The position numbers and the translations under genes were made by a program. A DNA stretch of 64,000 nucleotides from Cupriavidus campinensis (GTDB lineage Bacteria; Pseudomonadota; Gammaproteobacteria; Burkholderiales; Burkholderiaceae), in the NCBI RefSeq assembly GCF_905397395.1, contig NZ_CAJPVH010000021.1, positions 27,248 to 91,247 of the forward strand, given 5' to 3'. Positions 1 to 10,702 of the stretch are shown here, one piece after another (the stretch's first letter is position 1; each line of letters opens with the position of its first letter). The notes under the pieces are model-generated. The model was not told the origin of the DNA and made no database searches. It saw only the letters and a list, made by a program, of their open reading frames with translations.

Positions 1-240
1 TCCGGTGGGCCGCTGCCGGCACATCGTCGGGCCAGTATCGTCGCCGCGCCATGTGACACGGCGTTGACATGACATCTGGCGATACTCACGAAGCACCGGG
101 CACTGATGGTAGAATCCAAGTCTTTGATTTTCTGGGCAATTGCCGATCGTGACCCAACGCCCCGCGTTGGCGCAGCCCGGCGTGCCTTTCTCGAGACGCG
201 TGTCAGTTGGCGCGGGCCTCGCCCGCCAGACACCGAAACC

Positions 241-1755
241 ATGACGATGACGACCACCCCAGACCAGACCCCAGCCGCAGAGCAAACGTTCGAAAGCTTC
301 GGGCTGGATTCGCGCATCCTGCGCGCCTTGACCGAACAGGGCTACACCACGCCGACGCCGATCCAGGCGCAGGCCATTCCGGTGGTCCTCCTCGGCAAGG
401 ACGTGATGGGCGCCGCGCAGACCGGTACCGGCAAGACGGCAGGCTTCGCGCTGCCGATCATCCAGCGCCTGCTGCCGATGTCGAACGCGAGTGCCTCGCC
501 CGCGCGCCACCCGGTGCGTGCGCTGATGCTGACGCCGACGCGCGAACTGGCCGACCAGGTCTACGACAACGTGGCGCGCTACGCCAAGCATACCGACCTG
601 CGCAGCACGGTGGTGTTCGGCGGCGTGGACATGAACCCGCAGACCGATGCGCTGCGCCGTGGCGTGGAAATCCTCGTCGCCACGCCGGGCCGCCTGCTGG
701 ACCACGTGCAGCAGAAGTCGGTGAACCTGTCACAGGTGCAGATGCTGGTGCTGGACGAAGCCGACCGCATGCTCGACATGGGCTTCCTGCCGGACCTGCA
801 GCGCATCATCAACCTGCTGCCGGCACAGCGCCAGACGCTACTGTTCTCGGCCACGTTCTCGCCGGAAATCAAGCGGCTGGCCTCGAGCTACCTGAAGCAG
901 CCGGTGACGATCGAAGTGGCACGCAGCAACTCGACCAACGAGAACGTGCGCCAGATGGCCTACCGCGTGGAAGACGGCCACAAGCAGGCCGCCGTGGTGC
1001 ACCTGCTCAAGCAGCGCGCGACGGAAACCGACTCGCGCCAGTGCATCGTGTTCGTCAACAGCAAGATCGGCTGCTCGCGCCTGGCGCGTCACCTGGAGCG
1101 CGAGGGCATCAACGCCGCCGCCATTCACGGCGACAAGACCCAGACCGAGCGCATGCAGACGCTGGAAGGCTTCAAGACCGGCACGATCGACGCCCTGGTG
1201 GCCACCGACGTGGCTGCCCGTGGCCTGGACATCCCGGCCATGCCGTGCGTGATCAACTTCGACCTGCCGTACAGCGCGGAAGACTATGTGCACCGCATCG
1301 GCCGTACGGGCCGTGCTGGCGCCAGCGGCGATGCGCTGTCGATCTACGTGCCGGGCGGCGATGACCGCCTGCTGGCCGATATCGAGAAGCTGATCAAGCG
1401 CAGCATTCCGCGCGGGGAGTTGAATGGCTTCGACCCGACCGGCGAGCGCGCGCGCAGCGAGGAATCGGACCGTCGCCGCCAGCGTGGCGATGTGCGCCGC
1501 GCCCGTGACAACGGTGGCGAAGCGGCGGCGGAGGCGGAAGCCGCGCCGGGTCGTCGTCGTCGCACCGAAAGCGGTGGCCGTCAGGCGTTCCGTCCGTCGG
1601 ACGATCCGTTCTTCTCGCGCCCCTACGAGCCGTCGAACCATCACGCCAACGCGCAGCCGGCCGACGAGCAGTTGGCCGCCGCGCTGAGCCGTGGCCGCCC
1701 GGCGCCGAAGCGCCCCGTGGCAGCGCTGCTGGGCGGCGCGCCGCGCAAGTCGTAA
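241..1755 (+). CDS. rhlE: DEAD-box RNA helicase, RhlE family
   Basis: ATP-dependent RNA helicase expected to remodel short RNA duplexes in ribosome maturation or mRNA turnover in the cytoplasm. The Q motif (GYTTPTPIQ) is near residues 34-42, Walker A AQTGTGKT at about 59-66, DEAD at about 172-175, an SAT motif follows, and HRIGRTGR near residue 351 closes the second RecA-like lobe. The last 120 residues form a basic Arg-rich tail typical of this branch. The start at 241 (MTMTTT) was chosen because the frame upstream of it looks non-coding; a second in-frame ATG lies two codons later. It converges on gluQ across a bidirectional terminator. A second RhlE paralogue lies at 18.1-20.0 kb. Family assignment is firm; the exact substrate is not. 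Confidence 0.93.
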   Translation: MTMTTTPDQTPAAEQTFESFGLDSRILRALTEQGYTTPTPIQAQAIPVVLLGKDVMGAAQTGTGKTAGFALPIIQRLLPMSNASASPARHPVRALMLTPTRELADQVYDNVARYAKHTDLRSTVVFGGVDMNPQTDALRRGVEILVATPGRLLDHVQQKSVNLSQVQMLVLDEADRMLDMGFLPDLQRIINLLPAQRQTLLFSATFSPEIKRLASSYLKQPVTIEVARSNSTNENVRQMAYRVEDGHKQAAVVHLLKQRATETDSRQCIVFVNSKIGCSRLARHLEREGINAAAIHGDKTQTERMQTLEGFKTGTIDALVATDVAARGLDIPAMPCVINFDLPYSAEDYVHRIGRTGRAGASGDALSIYVPGGDDRLLADIEKLIKRSIPRGELNGFDPTGERARSEESDRRRQRGDVRRARDNGGEAAAEAEAAPGRRRRTESGGRQAFRPSDDPFFSRPYEPSNHHANAQPADEQLAAALSRGRPAPKRPVAALLGGAPRKS

Positions 1756-1772
1756 CAGACGGCTCGGGCAAC

Positions 1773-1805
1773 AAAAAAATGGCACCTTCGGGTGCCATTT
1801 TTGTT
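1773..1805. terminator. Bidirectional intrinsic terminator between rhlE and gluQ
   Basis: A GGCACC/GGTGCC stem with a TTCG loop is flanked by an A-run on the left and a T-run on the right, so it can terminate both convergent genes. Confidence 0.85.
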
Positions 1806-1825
1806 TGGTCTGGCGGAAAGCCTGG

Positions 1826-2695
1826 TCAGCGCTGCATCGCCGCCCACTGCGCGGTTGCCGCCGCCAGCCAGGCCGGCACGCTGGTCTCGCCATTGGCGAT
1901 GCCGAGGTGCGCCCCGGCCATGCGCAGCGTATCCAGCGGGGCGGCCGTGTCGATGGCCTGCGCGCCGCTCTGCTTGCTCAGCTTCTCGCCATCGGCGTTC
2001 ACCACCACGGGCACGTGCAGGTAGGACGGCGTGGGCAGGCCCAGCAGGTGTTGCAGGTGGATCTGGCGCGGCGTGGAGTCGAGCAGATCGGACCCGCGCA
2101 CGATATGGGTGATGCCCTGCGCGGCGTCATCCACCACCACGGCGAGCTGATAGGCCCACAGGCCGTCCGCGCGGCGCAGGACGAAGTCGCCGAGTTCCGT
2201 TTCCAGGTCCTGGCACTGGCGGCCCTGCCAGCGGTCGTCGAAGCAGATCGTCGCGGCCGGGCCGTCCGGCACGCGCACCCGCCACGCGCGCGGCAGCTTG
2301 CCGTGCAGGCCGTTGCGGCAAGTGCCGGGGTAGCCGAGCGTCTGGTGGCGTTCGCGCACGTGGACCAGCGAGTCGGCAATTTCCTTGCGTGAGCAGCCGC
2401 AGGGGTAGAGCTGGCCGCTGGCGTCGAGGCGGCGCAGCGCATCGGCGTAGCGGGACTCGCGGCGGCTCTGCCACTCCGGCGCCTCGTCGGGGCGCAGCCC
2501 GAGCCGTTCCAGGGTCTGCAGGATGTCGAAATCGGCGCCTTTCACACAGCGCGGATAGTCGATGTCCTCGATGCGGACCAGCCAGTCACCGCCATGGGCG
2601 CGGGCGTCGAGCCAGCTGGCCAGCGCCGTGACCAGCGAGCCCAGGTGCAACGGGCCGGTGGGCGAGGGCGCAAAGCGCCCGCGATAGCGGGGCAT
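1826..2695 (-). CDS. gluQ: Glutamyl-Q tRNA(Asp) synthetase
   Basis: Attaches glutamate to the queuosine base in the anticodon of tRNA-Asp; it is a paralogue of the glutamyl-tRNA synthetase catalytic core without an anticodon-binding domain. The sequence shows the class I signatures HLGS (HIGH equivalent, near residue 18) and KLSKQ (KMSKS equivalent), plus a Cys cluster (CGCS and later YPGTC) fitting the family zinc site. The length of 289 residues matches the family. The ATG at 2695 is preferred over the TTG two codons upstream because GAGGG lies at suitable spacing from it. The LysR gene ends just upstream on the same strand. Confidence 0.93.
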   Translation of the reverse strand: MPRYRGRFAPSPTGPLHLGSLVTALASWLDARAHGGDWLVRIEDIDYPRCVKGADFDILQTLERLGLRPDEAPEWQSRRESRYADALRRLDASGQLYPCGCSRKEIADSLVHVRERHQTLGYPGTCRNGLHGKLPRAWRVRVPDGPAATICFDDRWQGRQCQDLETELGDFVLRRADGLWAYQLAVVVDDAAQGITHIVRGSDLLDSTPRQIHLQHLLGLPTPSYLHVPVVVNADGEKLSKQSGAQAIDTAAPLDTLRMAGAHLGIANGETSVPAWLAAATAQWAAMQR

Positions 2696-2706
2696 CGGCA
2701 ATTCCC

Positions 2707-3633
2707 TCAGGCCGGCTGGCTGGCTAGCGGCTGCTGCATCAGTGCCTGCGCAAGGCGGGGGTCTTCAAGCTTGCTGGTCCACCATTGCAGCGCCTTGCCG
2801 CGCGAGCTGGTGCGCCATGCCACCTTGAAATTGCCCGGCGCGCGCACTTCCACGGTCTCGCGGGCCAGCAGCACGCCGCTCTCGATATGGGGCGCAGCCA
2901 TCGGGGCCGGCAGCCAGCCGCAGCCCAGGCCACGGATCTGCGCCTCCAGCTTGTCGCGCATGGTTGGCACCACCAGGACGTCCTGCCCTGCCAGCACGCC
3001 GTGCGTACGCGCCGGCAGGTTGCGCGAGGTATCGCCTACCGCCACGATGCGGTGCTTGGCGATCTGCATCGTCGTCAGCGGCCCTTCCTCGGTGGCCAGC
3101 GGATGGTGCGAGGCCACCGCGAACACGAACGGCACCGACCCGAGCGGCCGCACCTGGAAACCCTGCGTGCTGGGCGCCTCATAGGCCCCGCCAATGACCA
3201 GATCGACCCGATTGCTGACCAGCGCATCCCAGGCGCCGCCTAGCACTTCCTTCGAAAAGCGCAGCCGCGTGGCGGTGTTCTCGGCATAGAAATCCTGGAT
3301 CACCGGCAGCAGCGCGCGAAAGTTGACGAGGTCGTCCAGGGCGATGCTGAGGTTGGCTTCCCAGCCCGTGGCGAGGCGCTTGACGCGCCGCGCGAGGTCA
3401 TCGGCGGCATGGAGCAGGTGGCGGCCTTCGTCCAGCAGGGCGCGGCCGGCCGGGGTCAGCTCGGCGCGGTGACGGCGGCGGTCGAACAGCAGGACGTCCA
3501 GATCCTCCTCCAGCTTGCGGACCACATAGGTCAGTGCGGAGGGCACCTTGCCCATTTCGTGGGCGGCAGCGGCAAAGCTGCCCTTGCGCTCGATGGCGTC
3601 CAGGACTTCGAGGGATTCGAGGGAGAGGGGCAT
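2707..3633 (-). CDS. LysR-family transcriptional regulator
   Basis: A 308-residue LysR-type regulator. The N-terminal winged helix-turn-helix (about residues 1-60, containing [20 protein letters not shown]) is followed by a substrate-binding domain of the periplasmic-binding fold. It is divergently transcribed from the pirin gene with a 155-bp shared intergenic region, the usual layout in which a LysR protein controls its neighbour; control of the pirin gene is therefore inferred. The effector cannot be deduced. The ATG at 3633 was chosen because it starts the family-typical N-terminus; the long upstream extension would run through the promoter region. Confidence 0.9.
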   Translation of the reverse strand: MPLSLESLEVLDAIERKGSFAAAAHEMGKVPSALTYVVRKLEEDLDVLLFDRRRHRAELTPAGRALLDEGRHLLHAADDLARRVKRLATGWEANLSIALDDLVNFRALLPVIQDFYAENTATRLRFSKEVLGGAWDALVSNRVDLVIGGAYEAPSTQGFQVRPLGSVPFVFAVASHHPLATEEGPLTTMQIAKHRIVAVGDTSRNLPARTHGVLAGQDVLVVPTMRDKLEAQIRGLGCGWLPAPMAAPHIESGVLLARETVEVRAPGNFKVAWRTSSRGKALQWWTSKLEDPRLAQALMQQPLASQPA

Positions 3634-3788
3634 GTTCAGAAAATCTGAATGAATTCTTCTAACCGGGTGCCCGCCAATATACGCCGACTCCCCTAAACTG
3701 CCTAGCATCGAAACGCCGCTGACCCAAGCCAGTCCGATAGTGACAGGCGATTTTGGGAATCTCGGAGGCCACAAGGAGGGCCATCAAA

Positions 3789-4487
3789 ATGATTGAAATC
3801 CGTAAGTCAGACGAACGCGGTTATGCGGACCATGGCTGGCTCAAGTCTTATCACAGCTTCTCCTTCGCAGATTACTACGACCCGCGCCATGTTCAGTTCG
3901 GGCCGCTGCGTGTGATCAATGAGGATCGCGTGGCGCCGGGCATGGGCTTTGGCACGCACGGCCACCGGGACATGGAAATCATCAGCTATGTGCTTGATGG
4001 TGAACTTGCGCACAAGGACAGCATCGGCAATGGCAGCGTGATCCGTCCGGGCGATGTGCAGCGGATGAGCGCCGGTACCGGCGTGCGGCACTCGGAATAC
4101 AACCATGCCGCGCACGACACCACGCACTTCCTGCAGATCTGGATCATCCCCGCCCAGAACGGCATCGAGCCGGGCTACGAGGAACGCAATTTCCCGGCCG
4201 AGGAAAAGCGCGGCAAGCTGCGCCTCGTCGTCAGCCCGGATGGTGCTGAAGGCTCGGTGGTGATCCATCAGGACGCGCGGCTCTACGCCGGGTTGTTCGA
4301 TGGGGACGAGGCCGCCACGCTGGCCATCGCCCCGGGTCGCCGTGCCTATGTACATGTGGCGCGTGGTGCGATCTCGGTCAACGGGCAGGTGCTCGGGGCC
4401 GGCGATGCCGCGAAGCTCGAAGCGGTCGAGGCCATCACGCTGGCCCAAGGCAGTGGGGCCGAAGTGCTGGTCTTCGACCTGCCCTGA
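3789..4487 (+). CDS. Pirin family protein (bicupin)
   Basis: A 232-residue pirin-like two-cupin protein. The N-terminal cupin has the metal ligands H57 and H59 in GTHGHRDME and a later His/Glu pair in GVRHSEYN, matching the iron site of pirins; some family members have quercetin 2,3-dioxygenase activity. A GGAGG motif lies about 12 bases upstream of the ATG. The gene is divergent from the LysR regulator and ends at a strong terminator. In bacteria such pairs often respond to electrophilic or oxidative stress, but that role is inference here. Confidence 0.9.
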   Translation: MIEIRKSDERGYADHGWLKSYHSFSFADYYDPRHVQFGPLRVINEDRVAPGMGFGTHGHRDMEIISYVLDGELAHKDSIGNGSVIRPGDVQRMSAGTGVRHSEYNHAAHDTTHFLQIWIIPAQNGIEPGYEERNFPAEEKRGKLRLVVSPDGAEGSVVIHQDARLYAGLFDGDEAATLAIAPGRRAYVHVARGAISVNGQVLGAGDAAKLEAVEAITLAQGSGAEVLVFDLP

Positions 4488-4511
4488 ACGCGACATTAGT
4501 CCGTAGCCATC

Positions 4512-4540
4512 CGCCCGCCGGTGCCCCCGGCGGGCGTTTT
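4512..4540 (+). terminator. Intrinsic terminator after pirin gene
   Basis: A ten-base GC-rich stem CGCCCGCCGG/CCGGCGGGCG is followed by TTTT, 25 bases after the pirin stop codon. Confidence 0.85.
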
Positions 4541-4679
4541 CCATCTGGCCTTTAACACCTGCTTACAGGTCTTTCCCATTGACGGTGCGGCGTGACGCTA
4601 TGCTATCGTCTGGCTATACCGCAATGCGACCGGACCGGCACTTCGCCGTCGCGCCAATGTCCGTCGCCACCGTCACGCG

Positions 4680-5660
4680 ATGACCTTTGTTTCCATTCTT
4701 CTGGCGCTGATCGCCGAACAGTTCCGAGCCTTGGGCCGGAATAACCCCATTTACGACATCGTGCGCGTATTGGGCGAGCGGGCCGAACACGCCTTCGACA
4801 CGGGCCGCCCACGCGACGCCGCGCTGGCCTGGCTGACCGTGGTGCTGCCGCTCACGGTAGCCGCCGTGCTGGTTCACTACCTGCTGGCGTCGATCAGCGT
4901 GGCGCTGACGCTGGCCTGGAACGTCCTGCTGCTGTATCTGACCCTGGGCTTCCGCCAGTTCAGCCATTTCTTCACCGATATCCACGAGGCGCTGAACCGC
5001 GACGACCCGCACACCGCGCGCACGCTGCTGCACGAGTGGACCGGGCTGGATACCGTCGACATGCCGGTCAGCGAGATCGTGCGTCACACGCTGGAGGCGG
5101 CCATCATCGCTGTCCATCGTCATGTATTTGGGGTGTTCTTCTGGTTCCTGGTGCCGATTGGCCCGGGCGGCGTCGTGCTGTACCGCACCGCCGAGTTCCT
5201 GAGCCGGCAGTGGAACCTGCCGTCGAACGAGCGCAGCCCGGCACTGGGGCGCTTTGCCTCGCAGGCGTTCTATGTGCTGGACTGGGTGCCTTCGCGCCTG
5301 ACGGCGATCGGGTTTGCCATCGTCGGCAATTTCGAGGATGCCGTGTACGCGTGGCGCAACCACGCGCGCAAATGGAATGATGCGATCAACGGCATCCTGC
5401 TCGCCAGCGGCGGCGGGGCGCTTGGCGTGCGGCTTGGCGCGCCGCTGGCCGAGGACGACTCCAGCGTGATGCTGCGCACGAGCCTGGCTGGCGTGGACTA
5501 CGCGCCGGGCATGGAAGACACCGCCGAGCCGGTGCCGCCCGAGTACGGCGCCGACCCCGGCGTGCGCACGCTGCAGTCGGCGGTGGGACTGGTCTGGCGC
5601 GCGGTCATCCTGTGGATGCTGCTGCTGGCGATGGTGTCGCTGGCGCTCTGGGTGGGCTGA
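4680..5660 (+). CDS. CobD/CbiB-like integral membrane protein
   Basis: A 326-residue membrane protein resembling the CobD/CbiB and AmpE group. Hydrophobic segments lie near the N-terminus, around residues 50-100, at about 145-165 and at the extreme C-terminus. CobD/CbiB proteins attach aminopropanol to cobyric acid in cobalamin synthesis, but no cobalamin gene lies nearby and this beta-proteobacterial group is usually a stand-alone locus, so cobalamin function should not be assumed. A possible promoter (TTGACG near 4579) precedes it. It ends at a bidirectional terminator shared with the DUF2007 gene. Confidence 0.75.
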   Translation: MTFVSILLALIAEQFRALGRNNPIYDIVRVLGERAEHAFDTGRPRDAALAWLTVVLPLTVAAVLVHYLLASISVALTLAWNVLLLYLTLGFRQFSHFFTDIHEALNRDDPHTARTLLHEWTGLDTVDMPVSEIVRHTLEAAIIAVHRHVFGVFFWFLVPIGPGGVVLYRTAEFLSRQWNLPSNERSPALGRFASQAFYVLDWVPSRLTAIGFAIVGNFEDAVYAWRNHARKWNDAINGILLASGGGALGVRLGAPLAEDDSSVMLRTSLAGVDYAPGMEDTAEPVPPEYGADPGVRTLQSAVGLVWRAVILWMLLLAMVSLALWVG

Positions 5661-5680
5661 CCCCGCCGGCTTCCCCCAAC

Positions 5681-5709
5681 AAAAAACGCCACGACCGTGG
5701 CGTTTTTTT
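5681..5709. terminator. Bidirectional intrinsic terminator
   Basis: A perfect AAAAAACGCCAC/GTGGCGTTTTTT stem with a four-base loop separates two convergent genes. Confidence 0.9.
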
Positions 5710-5720
5710 ATTCCCCTTGC

Positions 5721-6026
5721 TCAATCCCGATGGGCCCCGCAGCGCCAGCACGATGCGAACTGCGCCTCGTGCCATTCCGCGCAGCCCGCGCATTGCCAGC
5801 GTGGCCCCGGCGGCGGGTTGGCGGCGGCGTTGAGCACCGCCCAGGCGTCGGCTTCGGCCGCATCGTCGAGAATCCACACCTGCGGCGCGCTCTCCTGGAA
5901 CGGGATGTCCCCGGCCGCACCGCCCAGCCATGTGTTGCGGACCTCGGCGCGAATGCCCGCCGCCCGCAGCACGTTCTCGCAGTGCGCGGCATGAACCAGC
6001 GATGTGGACCGCAATAGCAGCTTCAT
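5721..6026 (-). CDS. DUF2007 protein with C-terminal zinc ribbon
   Basis: A 101-residue protein. The N-terminal 70 residues have the ferredoxin-like DUF2007 pattern (signal-transducing PII-like fold), beginning MKLLLRSTSLVHAAHCENVL. The C-terminus carries two CxxC pairs (CAGC and CWRC) spaced as a zinc ribbon, which suggests protein or nucleic-acid binding. It is the last gene of an apparent operon after the M48 peptidase and rsgA, 23 bases beyond the rsgA stop. Function is unknown. Confidence 0.8.
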   Translation of the reverse strand: MKLLLRSTSLVHAAHCENVLRAAGIRAEVRNTWLGGAAGDIPFQESAPQVWILDDAAEADAWAVLNAAANPPPGPRWQCAGCAEWHEAQFASCWRCGAHRD

Positions 6027-6049
6027 CAGGCTATTCCACTATTCCACGG

Positions 6050-7015
6050 TTACCACGGCTTCTGCTGCCGGGACTCGTGCAGCAGCTGCGTGTAGAGCTG
6101 ATGGCGGCGCTCGGAGATCTCACCGCCGTCGATGGCCGACAGCACGCCGCAGCCGGGCTCGTTGATGTGATGGCAGTTATAGAACCGGCATTCGGTCAGC
6201 TTGGGCCGGAACTCGCGGAACGCGCGCTCCAGCATGCCTTCGCTGAGGTGGTGGAGGCCGAATTCCTGGAAGCCCGGGGAGTCGATCAGGTAGCCGGGGC
6301 GGCCCTCGACCGTGCCCCAGTCCGCCGGCAGGTGATAGAGCCGGGTGAACGTGGTGGTGTGCTTGCCGGAATCGAGCTTGGCCGAGATTTCGCGCGTCTG
6401 CGCCTCCACGCCCGGGATCAGCAGGTTCAGCAGCGACGATTTGCCCATGCCAGACTGGCCGATCAGGATGCTCGACACCCCGGCTGTGCGCGGCTGGAGT
6501 GCGGCCAACGCCTCTTCCGGGCGACCGTGGACGGATAGCTCCAGCGTGTCGTAGCCCAGGTCCTGATAGAGCTTCAGGCGACGCCGCGCATCGTCGAGCC
6601 GCGCGGTCAGGTCGGTCTTGTTCAGGATGACGAGGGGACGAATCTCCAGCGCCTCCGCCGACACCAGCGCGCGGCCAAGCAGATCCTCGGAAAAGCTCGG
6701 CTCCGTGGCCAGCACGATGACCACCTGGTCGATATTGGCGGCCAGCAGCTTGGATTTGAACTGGTCCGAGCGATGCAGCAGGTTCTTGCGCGGCGAGACG
6801 GCGGTGATCACGCACTGGTCCGCCGCCGCCATGTCCACGGCCACGTGGTCGCCCACGGCGCAATCGCTCTTCTTGCCGCGCGGGAAGGCATGGAGCCGCG
6901 ATCCGTCGCCCAGCTCCACCACATAGTGGCGGCCATGGGCGGCGATGATCAGTGCGGTCTGGGAGGCTTCGCCGGTGCCCTTGCCGGCGTTGTGATGGCG
7001 CGCGTGACGGTTCAT
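6050..7015 (-). CDS. rsgA: Ribosome small subunit-dependent GTPase A
   Basis: Late 30S assembly GTPase that checks the decoding centre before subunit joining. The order is an N-terminal OB fold, a circularly permuted GTPase domain (NKTD-type G4 motif LNKTD before the P-loop GQSGMGKSS), and a C-terminal zinc-binding knuckle with the Cys/His cluster CRFYNCHH...C. The length (321) matches the family. The ATG overlaps the stop of the M48 peptidase gene by four bases (ATGA), indicating translational coupling. Confidence 0.95.
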   Translation of the reverse strand: MNRHARHHNAGKGTGEASQTALIIAAHGRHYVVELGDGSRLHAFPRGKKSDCAVGDHVAVDMAAADQCVITAVSPRKNLLHRSDQFKSKLLAANIDQVVIVLATEPSFSEDLLGRALVSAEALEIRPLVILNKTDLTARLDDARRRLKLYQDLGYDTLELSVHGRPEEALAALQPRTAGVSSILIGQSGMGKSSLLNLLIPGVEAQTREISAKLDSGKHTTTFTRLYHLPADWGTVEGRPGYLIDSPGFQEFGLHHLSEGMLERAFREFRPKLTECRFYNCHHINEPGCGVLSAIDGGEISERRHQLYTQLLHESRQQKPW

Positions 7016-8274
7016 GCGTGCGCCAGCAGGCGGTCGATCCGCTGCGCCGCGGGCGGGTGCGAATAGTAGAACGCGCTATAGATGGGGTCGGGCGTCAGCG
7101 TGGATGCGTTGTCCTTGTACAGCTTGACCAGCGCGGAGACCAGGTGGCCGGCATCGGTCTGATGGGCGGCGAACTCGTCAGCCTCGAACTCGTGCTTGCG
7201 CGACGACTGGCTGGCCAGCGGCCCCAGCACGAAGGTGAACACTGGCAGCGTCAGGAAGAACAGCACCAGCGCCAGGGCGTGGTTGCTGGTGCCGAAGTTC
7301 GGCAGCACGCCCAGCCCCGTGTAGAACCACGCCCGTGTGGACAGCCAGCCCAGCAGCGCCAGGAACACCAGCGAGAGCGCAAAGGTGACCGCGATCATCT
7401 TGGCCACGTGGCGGCGCTTGAAGTGCCCCAGCTCGTGCGCCAGCACGGCTTCCACTTCCTCGCCGTCCAGGCGGGAGAGCAGCGTGTCGAAGAAGACGAT
7501 GCGCTTGGCCGCACCGAAGCCGGTGAAGTAGGCGTTGCCGTGCGCGCTGCGCTTGCTGCCATCCATCACGAACAGGCCCTTGCTGGCGAAGCCGCACTTG
7601 CGCAGCAGCGCCTCGATGCGCTGGCGCAGGCCCTCGTCGGCCAGCGGTTCGAACTTGTTGAAGAGCGGGGCGATGAAGGTGGGCACGATCACCTGGAGCA
7701 GCAGGCTGAAGGCCATCCACAGCAGCCAGGTCCAGACCCACCAGTAGGTGCCGGCGCGCTCCATCAGCCACAGCACGGCCAGCAGCAGCGGCAGGCCCAG
7801 CACGCAGGCAACCAGCGTCATCTTGGCGAGGTCGAGCAGCCACAGGCCGAAGGTCATCTTGTTGAAGCCGAAGCGCTGCTCGATGCCGAACTGGCCATAT
7901 AGCGAAAACGGCAGGTCCACCAGGCCGCCGATCAGCGCCACGCTGGCAATCAGCGCCACGCCGTACAGGTAGCCGCCGCCGTCGAACACGCCGAGCCAGA
8001 AGTGATTCAGCGCATGCAGCCCGCCCAGCATGGTGAAGCCGATCAGCACGGCGGCGCCGGCCAGCACCTCAAGCATCGACAGGCGCGTGCGGGCGATGGT
8101 GTAGTCAGCGGCCTTCTGGTGGGCGGAGAGCGTGATGGTGTCGGCGAAGCGGGCCGGCACGGCGCCGCGATGGCGGCCCACATGGCGCACCTGGCGCGCG
8201 GCCAGCCAGAGCTTGGTCAGCACCATGACGACCAGCGCGGCCAGGAAAATCAACGTGAACATCGGCAAGGCCAT
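7012..8274 (-). CDS. M48 family (Ste24/CAAX protease-like) membrane metallopeptidase
   Basis: A 420-residue integral-membrane zinc peptidase of the Ste24 type, expected to act on membrane-associated or misfolded proteins. The zinc site HELGH is in [12 protein letters not shown] near residues 278-289, and the third ligand lies in EFEADEFAA about 70 residues later. Several membrane segments precede the active site, matching the M48 N-terminal CAAX-protease domain. It heads the rsgA operon with a four-base overlap. It is divergent from orn. Confidence 0.9.
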   Translation of the reverse strand: MALPMFTLIFLAALVVMVLTKLWLAARQVRHVGRHRGAVPARFADTITLSAHQKAADYTIARTRLSMLEVLAGAAVLIGFTMLGGLHALNHFWLGVFDGGGYLYGVALIASVALIGGLVDLPFSLYGQFGIEQRFGFNKMTFGLWLLDLAKMTLVACVLGLPLLLAVLWLMERAGTYWWVWTWLLWMAFSLLLQVIVPTFIAPLFNKFEPLADEGLRQRIEALLRKCGFASKGLFVMDGSKRSAHGNAYFTGFGAAKRIVFFDTLLSRLDGEEVEAVLAHELGHFKRRHVAKMIAVTFALSLVFLALLGWLSTRAWFYTGLGVLPNFGTSNHALALVLFFLTLPVFTFVLGPLASQSSRKHEFEADEFAAHQTDAGHLVSALVKLYKDNASTLTPDPIYSAFYYSHPPAAQRIDRLLAHA

Positions 8275-8429
8275 AGTAGTTTCGCGAAAGTCGCTCGGTG
8301 AGACTGCCGACCGGCGGCGAGGGTGCGCAACCGGGCAATTGTGGCGGATATGCGAGAATTATAAATTGTTCGCGCCGGGCGCCTGTCCGGCCGGTTTTCT
8401 TCCTGTCCCCAATATCGAGCCGTACCCAG

Positions 8430-9074
8430 ATGACAAGCCCAGCCGCCACCTCCGTCAAAAGTGAAAACAACCTCATCTGGTTGGATATGGAAATGACCGG
8501 CCTGCAGCCGGATTCCGACCGGATTATCGAGGTTGCCGTGGTGGTGACCGACTCCGAACTCAATATCCTGGCCGAAGGCCCGGTGCTGGTGATCCATCAG
8601 GCCGACGCCGTGCTCGACGGCATGGACAACTGGAACAAGGGCACGCACGGCCGCTCGGGCCTGATCGACAAGGTCAAGGCGTCCACGCTCACCGAGGCCC
8701 AGGCCGAAGCCGAGTTGCTGGCCTTCCTGAAGCGCTGGGTGCCGGCTGGCAAGTCGCCGATGTGCGGCAATTCGATCTGCCAGGACCGTCGCTTCATGGC
8801 CCGCTACATGCCGAAGCTGGAATCGTTCTTCCACTACCGGAACCTCGATGTCTCCACGCTGAAGGAACTCTGCAAGCGCTGGGAGCCGGCCATCCACAAG
8901 GGTTTTGCCAAGCGCCAGCTGCACACGGCGCTGGCCGATATCCTCGAGTCGGTGGAGGAGCTGCGCTACTACCGCACGCACTTTATCAAGGCGTCCACGC
9001 CGGCCCCCACGGACACCCCGGCGACGCCCGCTGCTCCGGCGGCCCCTGCCGCCCCTGCCGCCCCTGCCGCCTAA
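8430..9074 (+). CDS. orn: Oligoribonuclease
   Basis: 3'-5' exonuclease that degrades RNA di- and oligonucleotides, including pGpG from cyclic-di-GMP breakdown. DEDDh motifs are visible: DMEMTG near residue 19, [11 protein letters not shown] in the middle and HTALADI towards the end. The start at 8430 gives the family-typical N-terminus. The protein is 214 residues, longer than the usual 180-185, because of an Ala/Pro-rich low-complexity tail of about 30 residues built on the unit APAAP. Confidence 0.95.
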   Translation: MTSPAATSVKSENNLIWLDMEMTGLQPDSDRIIEVAVVVTDSELNILAEGPVLVIHQADAVLDGMDNWNKGTHGRSGLIDKVKASTLTEAQAEAELLAFLKRWVPAGKSPMCGNSICQDRRFMARYMPKLESFFHYRNLDVSTLKELCKRWEPAIHKGFAKRQLHTALADILESVEELRYYRTHFIKASTPAPTDTPATPAAPAAPAAPAAPAA

Positions 9075-9152
9075 GGCAAAACAAGAACCCAGCGGGCCGG
9101 TCCGTCCTTCCGCCTGGCGGGAGGGGCCCCCGGCCACGCCGCCCCCTCCGCC

Positions 9153-10034
9153 ATGTTCACCCGTATCGTTTCGATCATCACGCCGGTCATCCTGATCATC
9201 CTGGTCGGATGGCTCTACGGCCGGCGCGCCCACCCCGACATGACCGGCATCAACCGCGCCACGCTCGACGTGATCGCGCCGCTGCTGGTGGTCTCGGCCT
9301 TCGTCAGCAAGGATTTCGTGCTGGCGGACCAGTTGTCGCTGCTCGGTTGCGCGGTGGCGGTGGTGATCGGCTCCGGCATCCTGGCGTGGATCGTGGCCCG
9401 GCTGATCAAGGCCGATCCGCGTACCTTCGTGCCGCCGATGATGTTCAACAATAGCGGCAACATGGGTTTGCCGCTGTCGGTCTTTGCGTTTGGCCCGGCC
9501 GGGCTGGCGCCGGCGGTGGCGCTGTTCGCGGCGTCGAACCTGATGCACTTCACGCTGGGGCTCAAGATCGTCAACCGGCATGCCTCGCTGACGCAGATCG
9601 CCCGTAACCCGATGGTGCTGGCGACCGTGGCCGGGGTGGCGCTGTCGCTGGCGCGGCCGTGGTTCACGCTGCCGGAGCCGGTCTTCGAGTCGATCAAGCT
9701 GCTGGGCGATGCCACCGTGCCGCTGATGCTGTTCGCGCTCGGCGTGCGGATGAAGGACGTCAGCCTGCGGAACTGGGGGATGGGCTTGCTCGGCGCGGCG
9801 GTATGCCCGCTGGCGGGCATTGCGGTGGCGCTGCCGCTGGCGCTGTGGGTGCCGCTGACGGACCTCCAGCGCGGGCTGCTGTTTGTCTTCGCGGCCCTGC
9901 CGCCAGCGGTGCTCAATTTCCTGGTGGCCGACCATTTCCGGCAGGAGCCGGATCAGGTGGCCTCCATCGTGCTGCTGGGCAACATCGCGGCCGTGGTGTT
10001 CGTGCCCATCGGGCTCTACCTCGGCCTGAAGTAG
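9153..10034 (+). CDS. AEC family transporter (auxin efflux carrier-like)
   Basis: A 293-residue ten-helix secondary transporter of the auxin efflux carrier/malonate permease superfamily. The conserved NNSGNMGLPL segment in the first half and LPPAVLNFLVA in the second half form the crossing-helix substrate site. It lies 78 bases downstream of orn on the same strand and may be cotranscribed. Substrate cannot be read from sequence; family members move carboxylates such as malate or malonate. Confidence 0.85.
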   Translation: MFTRIVSIITPVILIILVGWLYGRRAHPDMTGINRATLDVIAPLLVVSAFVSKDFVLADQLSLLGCAVAVVIGSGILAWIVARLIKADPRTFVPPMMFNNSGNMGLPLSVFAFGPAGLAPAVALFAASNLMHFTLGLKIVNRHASLTQIARNPMVLATVAGVALSLARPWFTLPEPVFESIKLLGDATVPLMLFALGVRMKDVSLRNWGMGLLGAAVCPLAGIAVALPLALWVPLTDLQRGLLFVFAALPPAVLNFLVADHFRQEPDQVASIVLLGNIAAVVFVPIGLYLGLK

Positions 10035-10054
10035 CCCTCCCTCTATATATCTAG

Positions 10055-10698
<644 letters not shown>

Positions 10699-10702
<4 letters not shown>

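Noticed and set aside
1..240. A promoter for rhlE (TTGACA at 64)
   Set aside because: No -10 lies at proper spacing, and a TAGAAT near 110 lacks a -35, so no promoter is called.
838..1893. Long antisense frames opposite rhlE and many similar frames across the window
   Set aside because: They mirror high-GC coding genes on the other strand, have no ribosome site and show low-complexity composition.
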